The notes under the pieces were generated by a model. The model was given only the letters and a program-made list of their open reading frames with translations. It did not search any database and was not told the DNA's origin. This document shows, piece by piece, positions 10,502-25,200 of a stretch of 64,000 nucleotides of DNA (the stretch's first letter is position 1; each line of letters opens with the position of its first letter). Source of the stretch: Metaphire vulgaris (lineage: Eukaryota > Annelida > Clitellata > Crassiclitellata > Megascolecidae); NCBI GenBank assembly GCA_018105865.1, contig CM030870.1:2397501-2461500 (forward strand). Direction: 5' to 3'. The translations under genes and the position numbers were made by a program.

Positions 10502-13187
10502 TTCAAACATTTCTATAGCGTAAATATTCGCAAAGCAGCAAATGCGCTAATGTCAGTTGCGAACCGGATCAAACAAACAAGAATGTCTTCAGTTGTTTTC
10601 TAAAAGAGAACAGTGAATCAGAGGAACGCAATGTTGCTGGCAGACTGTTCCAAACAACCGGGCCGGCAATGGCCAGGTTGCAGTCACCATAGCGTGTCTG
10701 AGTTCGAGGCATTGCGAGTGTGCTGGTCAGGCGGAGCGTAGATGCGACCGACCCGGTAACTTAGCCGTCAGGCAGAACGTATCAGTTAGATATGGTGGAG
10801 TAAGATATATATACCTTCCCCATAGCTATTTTAAGAGAGGCTGAGCGCCTAAGAATAATTAGCTAATGTTGTGCTGCTTTCCAAGGCACTATAGAAATCC
10901 ATGAGATTTTACTTTACTTTACTTTCAAAAAAATTAGGCATCACTTACAACGAAAGAAGAACCAATGATGAAATGCTCCACAAAGCAGGAATGGAAAGAC
11001 TCAACAGTGGATCACGTTATGTTGAAGATTCGCTTCTACTTTATTCTGGTGGCTCAACTCATCTTAATGGTGTTGTTTTGCTGCTCCCTAACACAGCCCA
11101 GCAGTCGCTTTTGTCCTGGTCACCCATATCAGATCATCTCCTAAAGGCACGACTAAAGCACCGACATGGATTTGTTACATTTATAGTAGCATATGCTCCA
11201 ACTGAATTAGCAGAAGATATTATAAAGGATGAATTTTATGATCAGCTTGAAGCTGCTGTCTGCTCAACCTCCACACACGATTAACTAGTGATTCTTGGCG
11301 ACATGAATGCAGTCACAGGAAATTCTCATCTGAGTTTTGAATCAGTTGTCGGCCTTTATGGATCTGGTATCTCAAATGATAATACTCTGCGACTTCTAAC
11401 ATGGTGCGCTGCTTATGGTCTCTTTGTACTAGGTTCATGGTTTAAACGCCACCCTATTCATTGAATAACATGGTACTCACATGATGGTCGGACGCTGAAA
11501 GAACTTGACCATGTTCGTGACTGCCTGTCATTCCAATCATGCAGTCTTTCAGTAATCACCCTGTGATAGCAACCAGCCATCATCGACGCTGACGCCATAT
11601 GATCTGAGTCCAACGGCTTGCTGAGTTCAGACATTCTGAGCCGCTCGACAAACTGGTCCTTGTCGAAGGAAGCCCAGCGCCTCCGAGTTATCGTCCTATA
11701 CTCTGGGCAGGGTCGAGCAGTGGTGATCACCCAATGAACCAGCTTGTGGTCGTAAAGACCAACCTTGCTGACTTCTACATCGTGTGGTTCACCATCATTA
11801 GGACCAATAACCAAATTGAGCAACCCTCCTCGATCATGAGTCACTTCAGAGACCAGTTGCATGAAATTGAATGCATCGATCAGCTGAGCGAACTTCCGAT
11901 TTTTTTTCTTTAACAGCCACTCGAGAAGTATATTAAAATCACCCATAATCCACGTTGAACAGTTAAAGGCGGCTAGGACTTCCAATAGGGTTGAAAGTTC
12001 GAAGAAGTGATCAGTAAAGTACTGTGATTCGGTTTGTGTTTGTCCAAATAATTTTCAAATTCACGTTAAGAAGGCTTACTGTAGAGTTGGTATTGATTAA
12101 AATTTTCTTGTTTGATTAACCGGAAAATTTTTAATTCAATTAATCGATTAATTTCAATTAATAATTACATATAGCTTTTAGCTGATCTCCTTGCATTGCA
12201 ACTCTACATTTACTTTGCCATCTGCAGTTAGCTTAAAAACAAATATGCTTTCTCATCTCTCCCTTTAAATGCTTAACTGCAGCATTGCTTTCATTAATCG
12301 CCATTGTTGTCTGAACAAAATAGAAATATAGTAAGCTAAGTAGGTATTCAAGTAAATAAGTTACAAGAATATTAAAAATTAATCGATTGATTAATCTTTA
12401 ATATCCGCAGCCCTAGTTTATTGACGACGATGCAATTTTCAGGACAACTGTTGTTCTTATGTTAGCTTTTATGTTATGTTGGATTATTTCCTAATAAGTC
12501 TCAATAGTGAGAGTTTTTGTTGTTTGGCAGAATGCATCCAGAAAATGTTGATAAAGCTAAGCTGGTACCAATTGCTGCCGTGAGTACTTTTAAATATTTT
12601 TGTGGTTGTAATTAGTGATAGTTATTTTTGGACTTTAGAAGACAGTCTTTCATTTGCAATATATCTTTTAGAATTAATTTGAGCTAAAAAGTTTCTTCAG
12701 GATTTGTAGGAGATTAATGTTTATGTGGACTTAAATTTGACATATTGTCTGACATCTTCACTTTTACATTTCATATAGATGCAAAACATGGACCATCACC
12801 AAAGACTTTGAAAGAAAAATACTAGCCTTTGAAAGGAAATGTTATAGAAAAATACTAAGAATCGGATGCGTCGAAAAAATCACAAAGAATTATACAGGAG
12901 TATATCAGCCAAACAAATCATGCTGGAAAGAATAAAACTAAAGAAACTCCATCTATGTGGACACATTTAGAATGAAAGAAGCCAGGATGATCAAAGCTCT
13001 AATGCTTGGAATAATGGAGGGTGCCAATAAGAAAGGAAGACCACACAAGATGATGTGATGATATTGAAAAATGGTGTGTTATCAGTTTGCAGGATCTGAG
13101 TCACAGAGCAATGAACGGAAAGAAAGTCAGAAAACTGTGGAGGTAGTATTATATACCAATGGGCAATGAGCCCAAAGTTGTTGATGT

Positions 13188-13248
<61 letters not shown>

Positions 13249-16200
13249 GTCAATTACTAAGTTGCCCTGGTAGCCCAGCCAACAGCTAGTGTGTTACAGT
13301 ATTCTAGGTGTCGCATTAAGTGACACTAAAGTCTGGTGTACAGTACAGTAGGTGGATTGAACATTGGATGCATCAAATTCTTCTCAGGATTGAGAAACAG
13401 CAGGATGCCATTTTCTGGACTCGTGTTGCCATGGAGACATAGTAGTCATGCACACAAGGTTACAAACACAAGCTTCTGGAACGATGTCTTTGGGGCCATT
13501 GTCGGTTGTAGTGGATTGTATCCAGTACTGATGATGTGTGGTAGTTTTAGTGATAGTTTTGTTGACTTTAAGTTGTATTTGTTGACTTTAAGTTGTATGC
13601 AATGTGATGTAGTCCAATCATACTGCATTGCAGTAGCCCCGGTCCGCTCAGGAACCGTCAAGACCAGTAGCATGTTGAACGATCCTCTTCCAATTTTTCC
13701 TGTCTGGTGCCGCATGAATCACCTCCCCAAGATTTAATTCTGTCCACTCTCTGATGTTGTCAAACCATCGTCTTCTGGCCCTTCCCAGAGGGCGTGTTCC
13801 CTCCATTGTTCCCTCCATTGCAACGTTCAGAATTCTCTTCTCTTCTATGCAACTGATGTGACCAAACATCTGGAGCTTCCTTTGTTTGATCATGGTAATC
13901 ACATCGCTGTCAATTCCGATTCTGCTCTTTACTTCTTCATTAGTGATTTTCATTCCCCACCATATCTTTAGAAGCCATTGGTAGCATCGCATTTCGAAAG
14001 CCAGTAGTCGCCTGCAGTCATCCTTTTTCAAAGTCCAGGTCTTTCCTCCATAAAGGAGCAGAGAAGACACAGACTTGTAAAGGTTGGAACTTTGTCTTAA
14101 CCTTTTGCTCGGGTTAGCCGTTTTAAGACGTCGGCGGAAAACTTTGACCAAACAGGGTTATCCGTCTATAAACGGCGCGCTATATAAGCGACTGCGTACT
14201 GCGGACCTGCACGATTTTCAAAAATCCAACGCGGGGACCAAGTTAGCTCACATCCATTCGATAGGCGGCAGCACCGTTTTCGATAATACTGACTATATAT
14301 GCAAGGGATATTGACTGTAGACTGAAAGGCTGGAAAATGTATAGGAAAAATCTTCAGCCGGAGGCTAGAATGGCCATAACTACGCCGAATATGGTCCGAT
14401 CTTCAAAATTTTTGCACTATTGTGTTCCATTTACACCTCCCAACAACTTTCCTGCTCACAGTTGGGGGGTCACCGCTGAAAATTTTTTTTTATTGAGCTT
14501 TGAAATTTTTTTGTCAGAGATGGTCCGATTTTGGGGTGTAGAGTGGACCCTACCCCAAATTTTTTTTTTGCACGGATGGTTCGAAAGCTCAATAAAAATG
14601 CTCAACAATGGTGCAAACCGCATCTTTCTAGCTTCTATATAGCCTGCAATATACTGTTGTTCGGTGTTTCACATTGAAAATCCGTTCGCGTAATTGTCAT
14701 TTCAGTGAGCAATTGGCACTTGGGTATGAAACTCCATAATTACCCCAAATATGGTCCGATCTTCAAAATTTTTGCACCACTCTGTTCCAATTACACTCCT
14801 CTAGAACTCTATCGCTCACATTTGGGGGTTTACCGCTGAAGAAGTTTTGCTATTGACCTTTGATCAAAATTTGAACAAAATGTTGGGGACGGGTCCGATT
14901 TTGGGGTGTAGAGTGGTCCCTCCCCCCAACTTTTTTCTTTTGGCACGGATGGATAGAAAGAGCAATAAAAATGCTAAACAACGGTGAAAACCGCATCTTT
15001 CTAGCTTCTATATAGCCTGAAATTTAGTAAGTTTATAACGTATATGCTCACGTTTTCATACGAACGCCTTTTCCAAAAATTAATTCCCCCGACGCGGGAT
15101 GACTTTAAAAATTTAATTCCCCTTTAAAAGGTTAAGGGAGATCTTTCCAGAGCTCTATAGGCGACACAGTGCTGAGCTGGCCAGAGACACAGTGCTGAGC
15201 TGGTCAGACCAATCCTCCTGATCTCTTGACTACAATTCTCGTCTGCTCGCATCTTGTTTCCAAGATATACAAACTGTTCGACAGTTTCCAATTGGGTGTT
15301 GTCTAAGGTGATTGCCATTGGCTCTTTCACTCTGCCTGCCACCATGACCTTTGTCTTTTTTACGTTTATTTCCAGACCTAACCTTTTGCTCTCTTCATTT
15401 AATGTATTCAACCTCTTTGGATGAAAACAGGTCATTCATGCAGGGTCATATAATCCAAAGGGTCATTGTGGTTGGGATGTTACAGCTATGGAGAAAATGA
15501 TTTTTTTGGAGGAGAAATGCTTTGAATTTAGAAGGAAAAACTTGAGGAGATGTTGCAAGAAGTGAAAGAAGTTGTGACTCAGAATTTGTTATTTGATCAT
15601 GGTGTAGACTGCGGAGGGATGCTGGAATTGAGTTCCGGATTTCTGGTGCATCATATGAAAAAGTGCAGCAATAAATTTTGAGAGATGATTGAATCAGGGG
15701 TCAAAAGAAAGTGACACGAAAGGAAGATCAAGTGGATAAAGATCGAGTGGATGTTGTGGAATTATTATCAGATTTTGTAGGTAGACTAGTTTTTATGCAT
15801 GAAGTGAGTTATGTCATCAAAATTATTTTATATTTAATGTGTTCTGCTATTTCAGCCAGTGTAGAGAGTTGAGTAATGGTGTAATGGGGCAGAATTTAAG
15901 TGATATGGTAGCTGCATGAGCTAAGGCATTTTTAATTGATTGGAGTTTACATATGAAAGCTTTTGAAAGATTGTGAAACAGTGAGTTGCAGTAGTATAAC
16001 TTAGAGTTAAATGTTGAAATGACAATAGTGGAAGCAGTTTCAATATCAAGGTAGGGATGAAGGCGGTGTAGATCTCGAATGTGAGCATAACAGGTTTTTC
16101 ATAGTTGGGATTTGTGAGCTTGAAAATTTAGGAAGGGTCAAAATTAAATCTTAGATATTTTGCAATTGGAACAGGGGTTATTATTGTGTTTGGGGTTAAA

Positions 16201-19200
16201 ATCAGTGTGGGATTTTCAATTTTTTTCAGTTATTGTGGTACTCCAATTAAAATAAATTTTGTTTTGGAAGGATTGAGAGCAAGGAGATTAGGTGACATCC
16301 ATGATGAGATTAATTGAATTCAAGATTGATTCCAAGAAACTTTGCGCCAGTTTGGACTATTGCAGCAAATTAATGAGCCTACGCACATTAATGAGCCTAC
16401 GCACATTAAAAGGTCACTCCCTTGACCTGGTTATAACACGTGATGACTGTGACGTTAAAGACATCTGTGTTTATCCGCCGACAATTTCTGATCACGGTCT
16501 TGTTACCTTCAACTTACCGTATCTACTTTCAAAGCCAACTTATGCAGTTCGTCAATTACGTGGCTGGCACTCGATAAACTTGGATCGCCTGCGGACCTCA
16601 CTTGCTAACAGTCCTCTCTGTCAGGATCCGGTGACATATGACAACAAATCGGTAACGGAACTGTTCGATTTATATATTGCTTCACTCTCCAAGATTGTGA
16701 TATGAGTTACTACCGAAAAAGGCAGTGAGAGTCAGGCATCGGCCACTAACACCCTGGTTTGATAATGAATGTCATCGTCTTTGTCGGGAAGCTTGTTGCC
16801 TTGAGAGACGTTATTGGCGAACCTTGAATCCTGATGATCGCAGTGAATGGATTATATCTGTCAGAAATCTTCATAAAAGTTACCATCACAAAGAATCGCA
16901 GTACTGGGAAAATCTTGTGCATCAGCACATGGGCCATCCACGTAAACTCTGGTCAACATTGTCCTCCATACTCGGCAGGCAGCCAAATGCCTCTGAGCCA
17001 CCAAGTTTCACGGCTGTCAATTATCAAGATGCAATGTCGGTGAAATTAGATTGAGTGCGTGCTGACACTGCTGGAATGCCACAACAAAGCTTCTCGTCTA
17101 CAAGTTCCAAGTTTGAAAAATTCAATTAAGTGACAGAATTGGAACTTAGGACAGTCATAAAAAACTCTAAACTAAAATCATGTAAACTAGATCCTTTGCC
17201 ACCATTCATTCTTGTTGAGGTTTTAGATGAGCTAATTCCATTCCTCTTACTCATGATCAACAGTTCTTTGAGGGAGGACTGTCTTCCTGACTCCCAAAAA
17301 CGAGCCATTGTGCTGCCTGTCATTAAGAAGCCTGGTCTTGATCCTAGTGAGCCTCTCAACTTTCGACACATTTCCAACCTTTCTTTTCTCTCAAAAACCA
17401 TTGAAAGGCTTATTTTATCACAAATATTACACTATCTGAATACTGAAAACCTTATTCCATCCACACAATCTGGTTTTAGATGGCTTCACTCAGCTGAAAC
17501 GACTCTTCTTAGAATTCTGTCTGATGTCTACTCTGCCACTGACTCGTCTGAACTTACATTGCTTGCCTGTTTTGATGTCTCAGGCGCCTTCGATACGGTT
17601 GATCATGATATATTGTTGAAACGTCTCAAACTCTCATTTGGGATTTCTGATCAAGCTCTTCTGTGGTTTACGTCCTATCTCTCTAACCCAGGGTTGTCCA
17701 ACTCGTGGCCCGCAGGCCACAATCTGGCCCGCGGATGACTTCAATCCGGCCCGACGAGGCCTTCCAAAATTGTAATAAAGCAATCCATCTTTTCGTTGCT
17801 TCAGAATTTTTAGTGTACAAATTAATAATCTCATACAAAAGTAACTGGTTGCGCTATAATATTCATGAACTCTCATGTGTGTTAATTTCCCATTTGAAGC
17901 TGATCATACTGGCGTTCCAGATTCATTGCAATTGTAGCTCATTGCCTTTCACAACAATAGTGACTTGAAAGCTGCATTTATTCATAACGACTTGCTAACT
18001 TTTTACGGCCGATGTGTTCCTGCATAAACATTCCCAAACAACATAGTGAATCTAGCTTTAAAGACATTGTGTCTATTTGGTAGCACTTACTATTGCAAAC
18101 AGATGTTTTCTAGAATGAAGAACATTAAGACTAAACAGAGGTCACTTCTTCTGGATGAGCACTTGTGTGGAATTATAAGAATTGCTGCGTAGACAGAAGG
18201 CGCCAATATAGAGCATTTGTATTGACAAAAACAATGTCAGACTTAATATTTAAGCTCTTCTATGCAAGCCTGTAAGACTAAGTATTTGACTAGCTGCCTA
18301 ATATTGTACGAGTATGACCGAAACAGTGTAACAGTTTGACTAGAACCAGTCGATTAAACTTTAAGAATGTGAATTGAAAATTGTTTTTCTTGTGATGTAA
18401 TGTAATACATTACGATTTCTTGTATAGTGGCCCCGGACCAGGTTCAAAATTGGAATTTGGCCCTCCACTTGAAAAGGTTGGACAACCCTGCTCTAACCGT
18501 TCTCAAATGATTGTTATGGGGGATTCCCACTCAAACTGGTTTCATGGTTTTTTTGGTGTTCCCCACGGTTCGGTGCTTGGTCCTCTGCTGTGCATACTCT
18601 ATACTGCTGACCTTTGCTCTTTAATTAGCTCGTTTGGCTTCACTGTGCACCTCTATGCTGATGACATTCAAATTTATCGATATTGCCCTCACTCTTTTTA
18701 TACGGAGCTCACTCAATCAGTAGACAATGTAATTCCAAAACTTCGGGATTGGATGTTTTCCAATAGACTTCGATTGAACCCTGATAAAACTCAACTTATC
18801 TGGCTTGGTACTAAACATCTGCACTCAAAAATTGATTATGACTTACTGAACTCTCTCTTTCCTAATCTAACTTTCTCAAAGTGTATCAAAAACCTTGGTA
18901 TTTACTTTGACAGTAACTTTACGTTCAAGGAGCATTTTGCTAGACTCTCTCGATCTTGCTTTTACCAACTTAGGCAAATTAGGGTTATTCGTTCTTCGCT
19001 TTCTTTATCTGCAGCCAAATCTTTGGTTCATGCTTTTGTGTCTAGTAGGCTAGACTATTGCAATTCTCTTTATCTTGGCCTGCCCAAAAGCCTGCTATGC
19101 AATCTGTCCTAAATGCTGCGGCTCGTCTTGTGACTAAAGCTCCTCGCTACTCTAGCATCTCAGACTTTATGCTTAACACCCTCCACTGGCTTCCAATTTC

Positions 19201-22200
19201 TGACCGCATTAAATTCAAACAAGTAATTATTGTTTCTGCAGCACTTCGAGGTCAGGCACCATCTTACATTACTGAGCTTTTCAAATCACCCTCTTCTGCA
19301 TTGGCGACCATGGACTTCCACTCCTCTCTGTCGTATGTCGCTTGTAGCAGTTCTGCTTCTGATATTTTGTCTTTCACATCGCATAGCAGGTTTTCGATGA
19401 ACGTCAATCTTTGTCTCCCTCTTGCTCTTTTCCCCATCACTTTACCTGTTGTGACTAAGTTTTCCAGGCCTTTTTTTCTCATTATATGTCTGAAGAATTC
19501 TAATTGTCTTTTCTTTATAGTCTTTAACAATTTCCTTCTTGAATTTGCCTTTTCCAAAATTTCCTGGTTTGATATTTTCTCTGTCCAAGAAACTTCATCA
19601 TTCTCCTTAAAAAGGCAATTATACTTATATTTAATGTTTCAGTAAAAAATTTAATTTTGTTAATTTTATTAAACATACTTCTGCAGTTTACATGAACAAT
19701 ATTAAAAGGAAAGGTAAAGTTCAGTGAGTTAAAATAATTGTTTATATTATCAATATCGTAGTAGTTACTTATAGGTATATCTAAGTTATTAAAGAAATTT
19801 ATATCTGGGTCAAATTCTTACTCGTGCTCAGATAATTTAGTTTCACAATAATTGGTTAGGTTAAATATTTTATTATCAATATTATTAACACTCATTAGAG
19901 ATTATCAAAAGAAAAAATAAACTTAATTAGGGACTATACAGAAATAATACAGAAAATGTAGATAGGTCAGAGAGAGAAAACAATGGATATATATAAATCT
20001 TAACTATACTTAATTAAAATGCAATTAAATGGAAAATACAATAAGTTACAAAATAAGTAACAGAATAAGTAACCAGACATGGGAAGCTGTAAAGTATATT
20101 AAATAATTCATGTACTATACAGGTCGTAATAATATAAGTTGTATTAAGGACCATAGAATAGTCATTCTTTTGATCTTGTCTATCAAACTGTGAAAGATAA
20201 AATTAAAATCATAGACTCATAGCATATGGAAATAAACTCATATGCAATTAGTTATTCATTGAACAATTCTATTTTAAATAACAATGTATCAATTTAACAT
20301 CAAAATTCTACAGCATAATTAGATGAAAAATCAAGGAAAAGAAAAAGGCTTACATCTATAATGGTGCTGAGAAAAATATTTGTGAAAAATATATGAAAAA
20401 TAATTGTATAAATTTTTGTAGAGACATTGCTGAAAGGAAATAGTAATATCAAAATTGTGTGTATATATATATACATATATACTGTATTTTCATGCATATA
20501 AGATGCACCTGCGTATAAGACGCAGGTTTTGATGATTTGTGTTTAAAAAATTATGGATAAGACGCACCCATATATAAGACGCAACAAAAGAGTCCAATAC
20601 TGAGTCTTTGTCTCCCTCTTGCTCTTTTCCATTCAGTTACCTGGTTAATAATTACAATCCTATCTTACCCGAATGTGGCTGCCCATAGAGAGCAAGAGAT
20701 ATGAGAGAGAAATAAGGGAGGGTAGAAGATATTGCCTTGAATTGGAAGGGCTTCCCTTCACTGTTGTCGAGCGTCATATAATGTCTACACACAAGTTGCT
20801 TAACTGCCTATTTAAAATGTTAAAATGTATTTATTACCTTTATCAGTCTAGGGATGAGGGCCTGTGATATCAATGGATAATAATTCCCGTGGCTCACCAC
20901 ATATTTGTGTTAATAAGAGCTCTTGATAGGGCAAAGGTTTTCTCAAATAATGCCTACATTTGCTACAATTTTTGACATACAATTCTATGGTTTTTGACCA
21001 ACCTGTACAATAAGCTCTAAATCTAAAGGCATGCTTTGTTTTCTTTATACCCAGGTGACCTTCTGACAGAGAAGAGTGCAGAACCTCGATTCTATTGTGG
21101 AATCTATTCAGAATTCTGATTAATCACAATCCTCATTCACTTAAATACTTAAATGTCACTGCCGGAAGAGAAAGTGAGACAGACAGACAAAGAGATACTG
21201 ACAGACGCAGAGATTGCCTTGAATTGGAAGGATTTCCCTCCACCAATTCTACATGCATCTACTGCAGTCCTGGATTTAGTTATTGATGATGACTTAGATG
21301 GCAGTTATTCGTGTTCAAATTTTTTATAGATAAGACACGCCCGAGTATAAGACGCACCAAGGGGCTAATTGTGTAAAAATTCGTATAAACCGCGTCATAT
21401 ATGAGCGAAAATACGGTATATGTCGCAAAAGAAATATGATAGTAGTTTGTAAGTGTTCTCAGTAAACACAAATCTATAGTTGAAGATGAGCCGTGAAAAT
21501 TGTTTATAATAATAATGGCACTGATAGTAGACAAGAAGATACTACAGGTATATCAGCCTTAATTACTCTAGATCATCATGGTGGTTTGACCGATGCAGTT
21601 ACACAACTACTGTAAACTCATTATCATCGGTCAGAAAAATGAACAGTTACTCGTTTGTAATGAGGTCTTTAATGTTGTCAATTTTTATTGATTTGTCCAA
21701 GGCACCTTTGCAAATGTAGACCTCTTTCTTAAATATCCAGGTTGAGATAATTCTTTTAGTTCTTTGAAGCGTGTGAGCCTGGAAAGAAATTTCTGCATTC
21801 TTTTTGGTTAATCTTTCATTGTAAAAGATCTCTGGGTAGGTATTGTCCTGTTTACTCAGTAATTTAGCCTTTTTCATGACTTCGTATTTCTTTGAGGTTG
21901 TTGAGAAGCTTACGAGAATTTGGCTTATTTGATCCTTGGAACTTTTCTTCTTGACAGGATAAACATAATTAATATCTCTAGTATCAATCAGAATTTGTAG
22001 ATTATTTCTTATGTGCTCTAGAACAGAGTTCAGAGCTTCAAAATTTAAGACTACTTGAGATTTGATCTGTGTAGAATCAGTATTTATTGGTTCATTTGGT
22101 TTCATTCCACAGATGTATAAATCATTTTGAATAGCATTTGCTTCAAGTATCTTGACTCTTTCCTTTAATTTCAATACCTCTTGTTTGATTGGAGTTAAGG

Positions 22201-25200
22201 ATTCCTTTAAATTTCAGGAGTGATCTTTGTTATAGAGGCTTTTAGGCTTTCATTAATCTCATCAGAGAGATCTTTGAATTTCTGATCGATACGCAAGATA
22301 ATTTCACCAGATAATTTGTCTAGTAGTTTTGAAGAGACTCGTTCATCACAAAGAGCATCGATGATTTCTTCAGATTTAGATGATTTTCTCGACATGGTCA
22401 ATAGAGGTCCAGGCAGAAGCAAACTTTCATTGAAACTTTAAATGATACTAGAAAGATGCTCGCTTCGCTTGCAGCGCAGAATAATACTATTGTGGAGAAT
22501 TTGCATTTCTCGTCTATTGCTACTGGAATCTACGGCGTCATAGACGCATGTCTACGGGCAACTACTGGAGATATGGGACCTTCAAAACCCTTATTTTTGA
22601 TTATTAACAGCCAACCATCAAACATCTCACTGAAATACGATCTTAAATAAATTAGCACATGAGCGAAAACTGAAATTAGAACGCTGGGTCGTGTATTTCA
22701 AAAGTGATAGCTGATTTTTGGTTACGTTGATTATGCGCTTATACACTGTCCATTTATCACACGGCTTCACTCGCTATTTTCAATTTATTAACAGCCATCC
22801 ATCAAATATATCACTGAAATACGATCTTAAATAAATTAGCACATGAGCGAAAGCTGAAATTAGAACGTTGGGTTGCGTATTTCAAAAGTTATAGCTGATT
22901 TTTGGTTACGTTGATTATGTGCCTATACACTGTCCATCTATCACCCGGCTTCGCTCGCTCACTTGGCTTCGCTCGATCGCAAGGTTCCAGAACGACCAAT
23001 CAGAACACTCGCCCAGCCAACCAATCAGAACGCTTGAAGGTAACAGAGGCACAGAGGAAGGATTTTAATGTGATAGATATTGTCGATCAATATTGAGTTT
23101 CTCAAAGTCGTGTAATAGGAAAAATCAGAATTATCCAACCTGATACAGGAAGAGTGATATAATAACGACGATGATTAATGACGCTGATAACCTTCAGTCT
23201 AGAAGTGGAGGAGTCCAATGCGTCCAGCACCATTACAGGTAGAATGGCATAGGATCGATAAGAATCTTCAGTTGAGTTTTATGTTGATTTCAATCATAAT
23301 AATCAAATATGACGAACAACAGCCAACCAAGAAGTCTGGCTACTAAATTCAAATTAGAAAATAAAAGTTGTCATATTATGAACAAGAGTAAAGCTCAAAA
23401 AATGTTTTATTTATATTTTATTATAGATCTATCCACCATATTTCCATAGAGCCAAGCAAGAAAAAAGCATAGAGTTGATGATTCAAATTAAGAAAGTTAA
23501 ATAAGGATGACAGTGGGACAAACTGTGTGCCGTGCAAGATTATCAGGTGTGCCATGGGATTTGTTGGAAATTTTATTAACCCCTTAACCGTGTAACTCAA
23601 TGTAAAATGGACGGGTATATCCGGGATCCCCAGTTAAGGTGTTAAATTTAAAATGTCATTGTTTTAAATGTCTCAGATCAATGATTGTGCTTCAGCACTC
23701 TATCTTGTACGCATAGCCAGTGAGGGCCATAGCGTCACTGATGAGTCTGATGAATTCATATAGGGTCTTGATAATTCGCCTCTGGGACCTGGGAGGACAG
23801 GAAGCACAGCATCACATACCAAGCCCCTTGGTATACGAGACGATGCTGGTGTGATGGAGGGGTTGTGAATTCGCAGTTAAGACTACGTGGGACCAAGTAT
23901 GCCTAAGCCTCTAAGATGCAACCCCTGCCCAGTGTCTGGTTTGATTGGGGAGCTTGCTTCTCTTAGGTAGCTGGAGATGCGCAAGGTTTCCTGTTTCTAT
24001 GTGGCACCTAGGCAGAGGAACCGCAGGGGTCTTATCTGCAGAGGGGCTGTGTACAGGCACAGAGAACTTGCAGTCTGTTCTGAACCAAGCTATTCAAGTT
24101 ATGAACTTTATAAAATCCTGACCACTTAAATCTTGACTTCTTTCAAAGCTCTGTGAGGCAATGGATTCCGAATATACCGTATTTTCGCGAGCATAAGACG
24201 CACCCGTGTACAAGAGGTGGGTTTTGATGATTTATGTTTAAAAAATTACAGATAAGACGCAGCCATATATAAGATACACCAAAAGAGTCAAATACTGAGT
24301 CTCTATTCACTTACCTGGTTAATTACAATCCTATCTCACCTTAATCTGGCTGCCTGTAGAGAGCAAGAGGAAGGAGGGAGAGTAGGAGAGAGAGATGTCC
24401 TTGAATTGGAAGGAGTTCCGTCACCTGTCATAATGTTAAAATTGAACTACATCAACAATTTAATCATCTAATACTAAATCTTTATTCAGTAATCTGACCA
24501 ATTACAATCATCTTTCAATTTCATTCTTAAACTTCTCTAGAGCCACTTCATAATGCACAGGAGCATCAACCGAAGGCACACCAAATCCAAATAATTAAAG
24601 ATCTAGGTCAAATCCAGGGTATCCAGCCAGGCAAATGGGTGACAGTCTATGGTGGATAGGCCAGGTCAAAAAGATGTTTTTAATCTTTTTCTAAGAATCT
24701 GTCTTGTGTGGAGCCTCGTGGGAAGTTTTGTTGGAAGATGTAACGGGACCTCACCCTAAGTCCAGTAGAGGTTACGTTTATATTCTAATTGTGATGGACT
24801 ACTTTATGAAGTTCGTTGCGACTACAACTACACATAAGTTGCTTAGCCCTTTAAAGGGGGAATTAAATTTTGTAAGTCATCCCCCGACGGGGGAATTAAT
24901 TTTTGGAAAAGGCGTTCGTATGAAAACGTGAACATATACGTTATAAACTTACTATATTTCAGGTAATATAGAAGCTAGAAAGATGCGGTTTTCACCGTTG
25001 TTGAGCATTTTTATTGCTCTTTCTATCCATCCGTGCCAAAAGAAAAAAGTTGGGGGTAGGGACCACTCTACACCCCAAAATCGGACCCGTACCCAACATT
25101 TTGTTCAAATTTTGATAAAAGGTCAATATCAAAACGTCTTCAGCGGTAACCCCCCAAATATGAGCGATAGAGTTTTAGAGGAGTGTAATTGGAACAGAAT

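Noticed and set aside
22603..22975. CRISPR-like array
   Set aside because: Only two units of 184 bp without spacers, in animal DNA, next to a LINE ORF1.
23720..24060. tRNA-derived SINE
   Set aside because: GC-richer block, but no convincing A and B box pair, no tail and no target duplication.
20852..24840. Intact Gypsy LTR retrotransposon
   Set aside because: Only two short integrase pieces on opposite strands. No LTRs, RT or gag.
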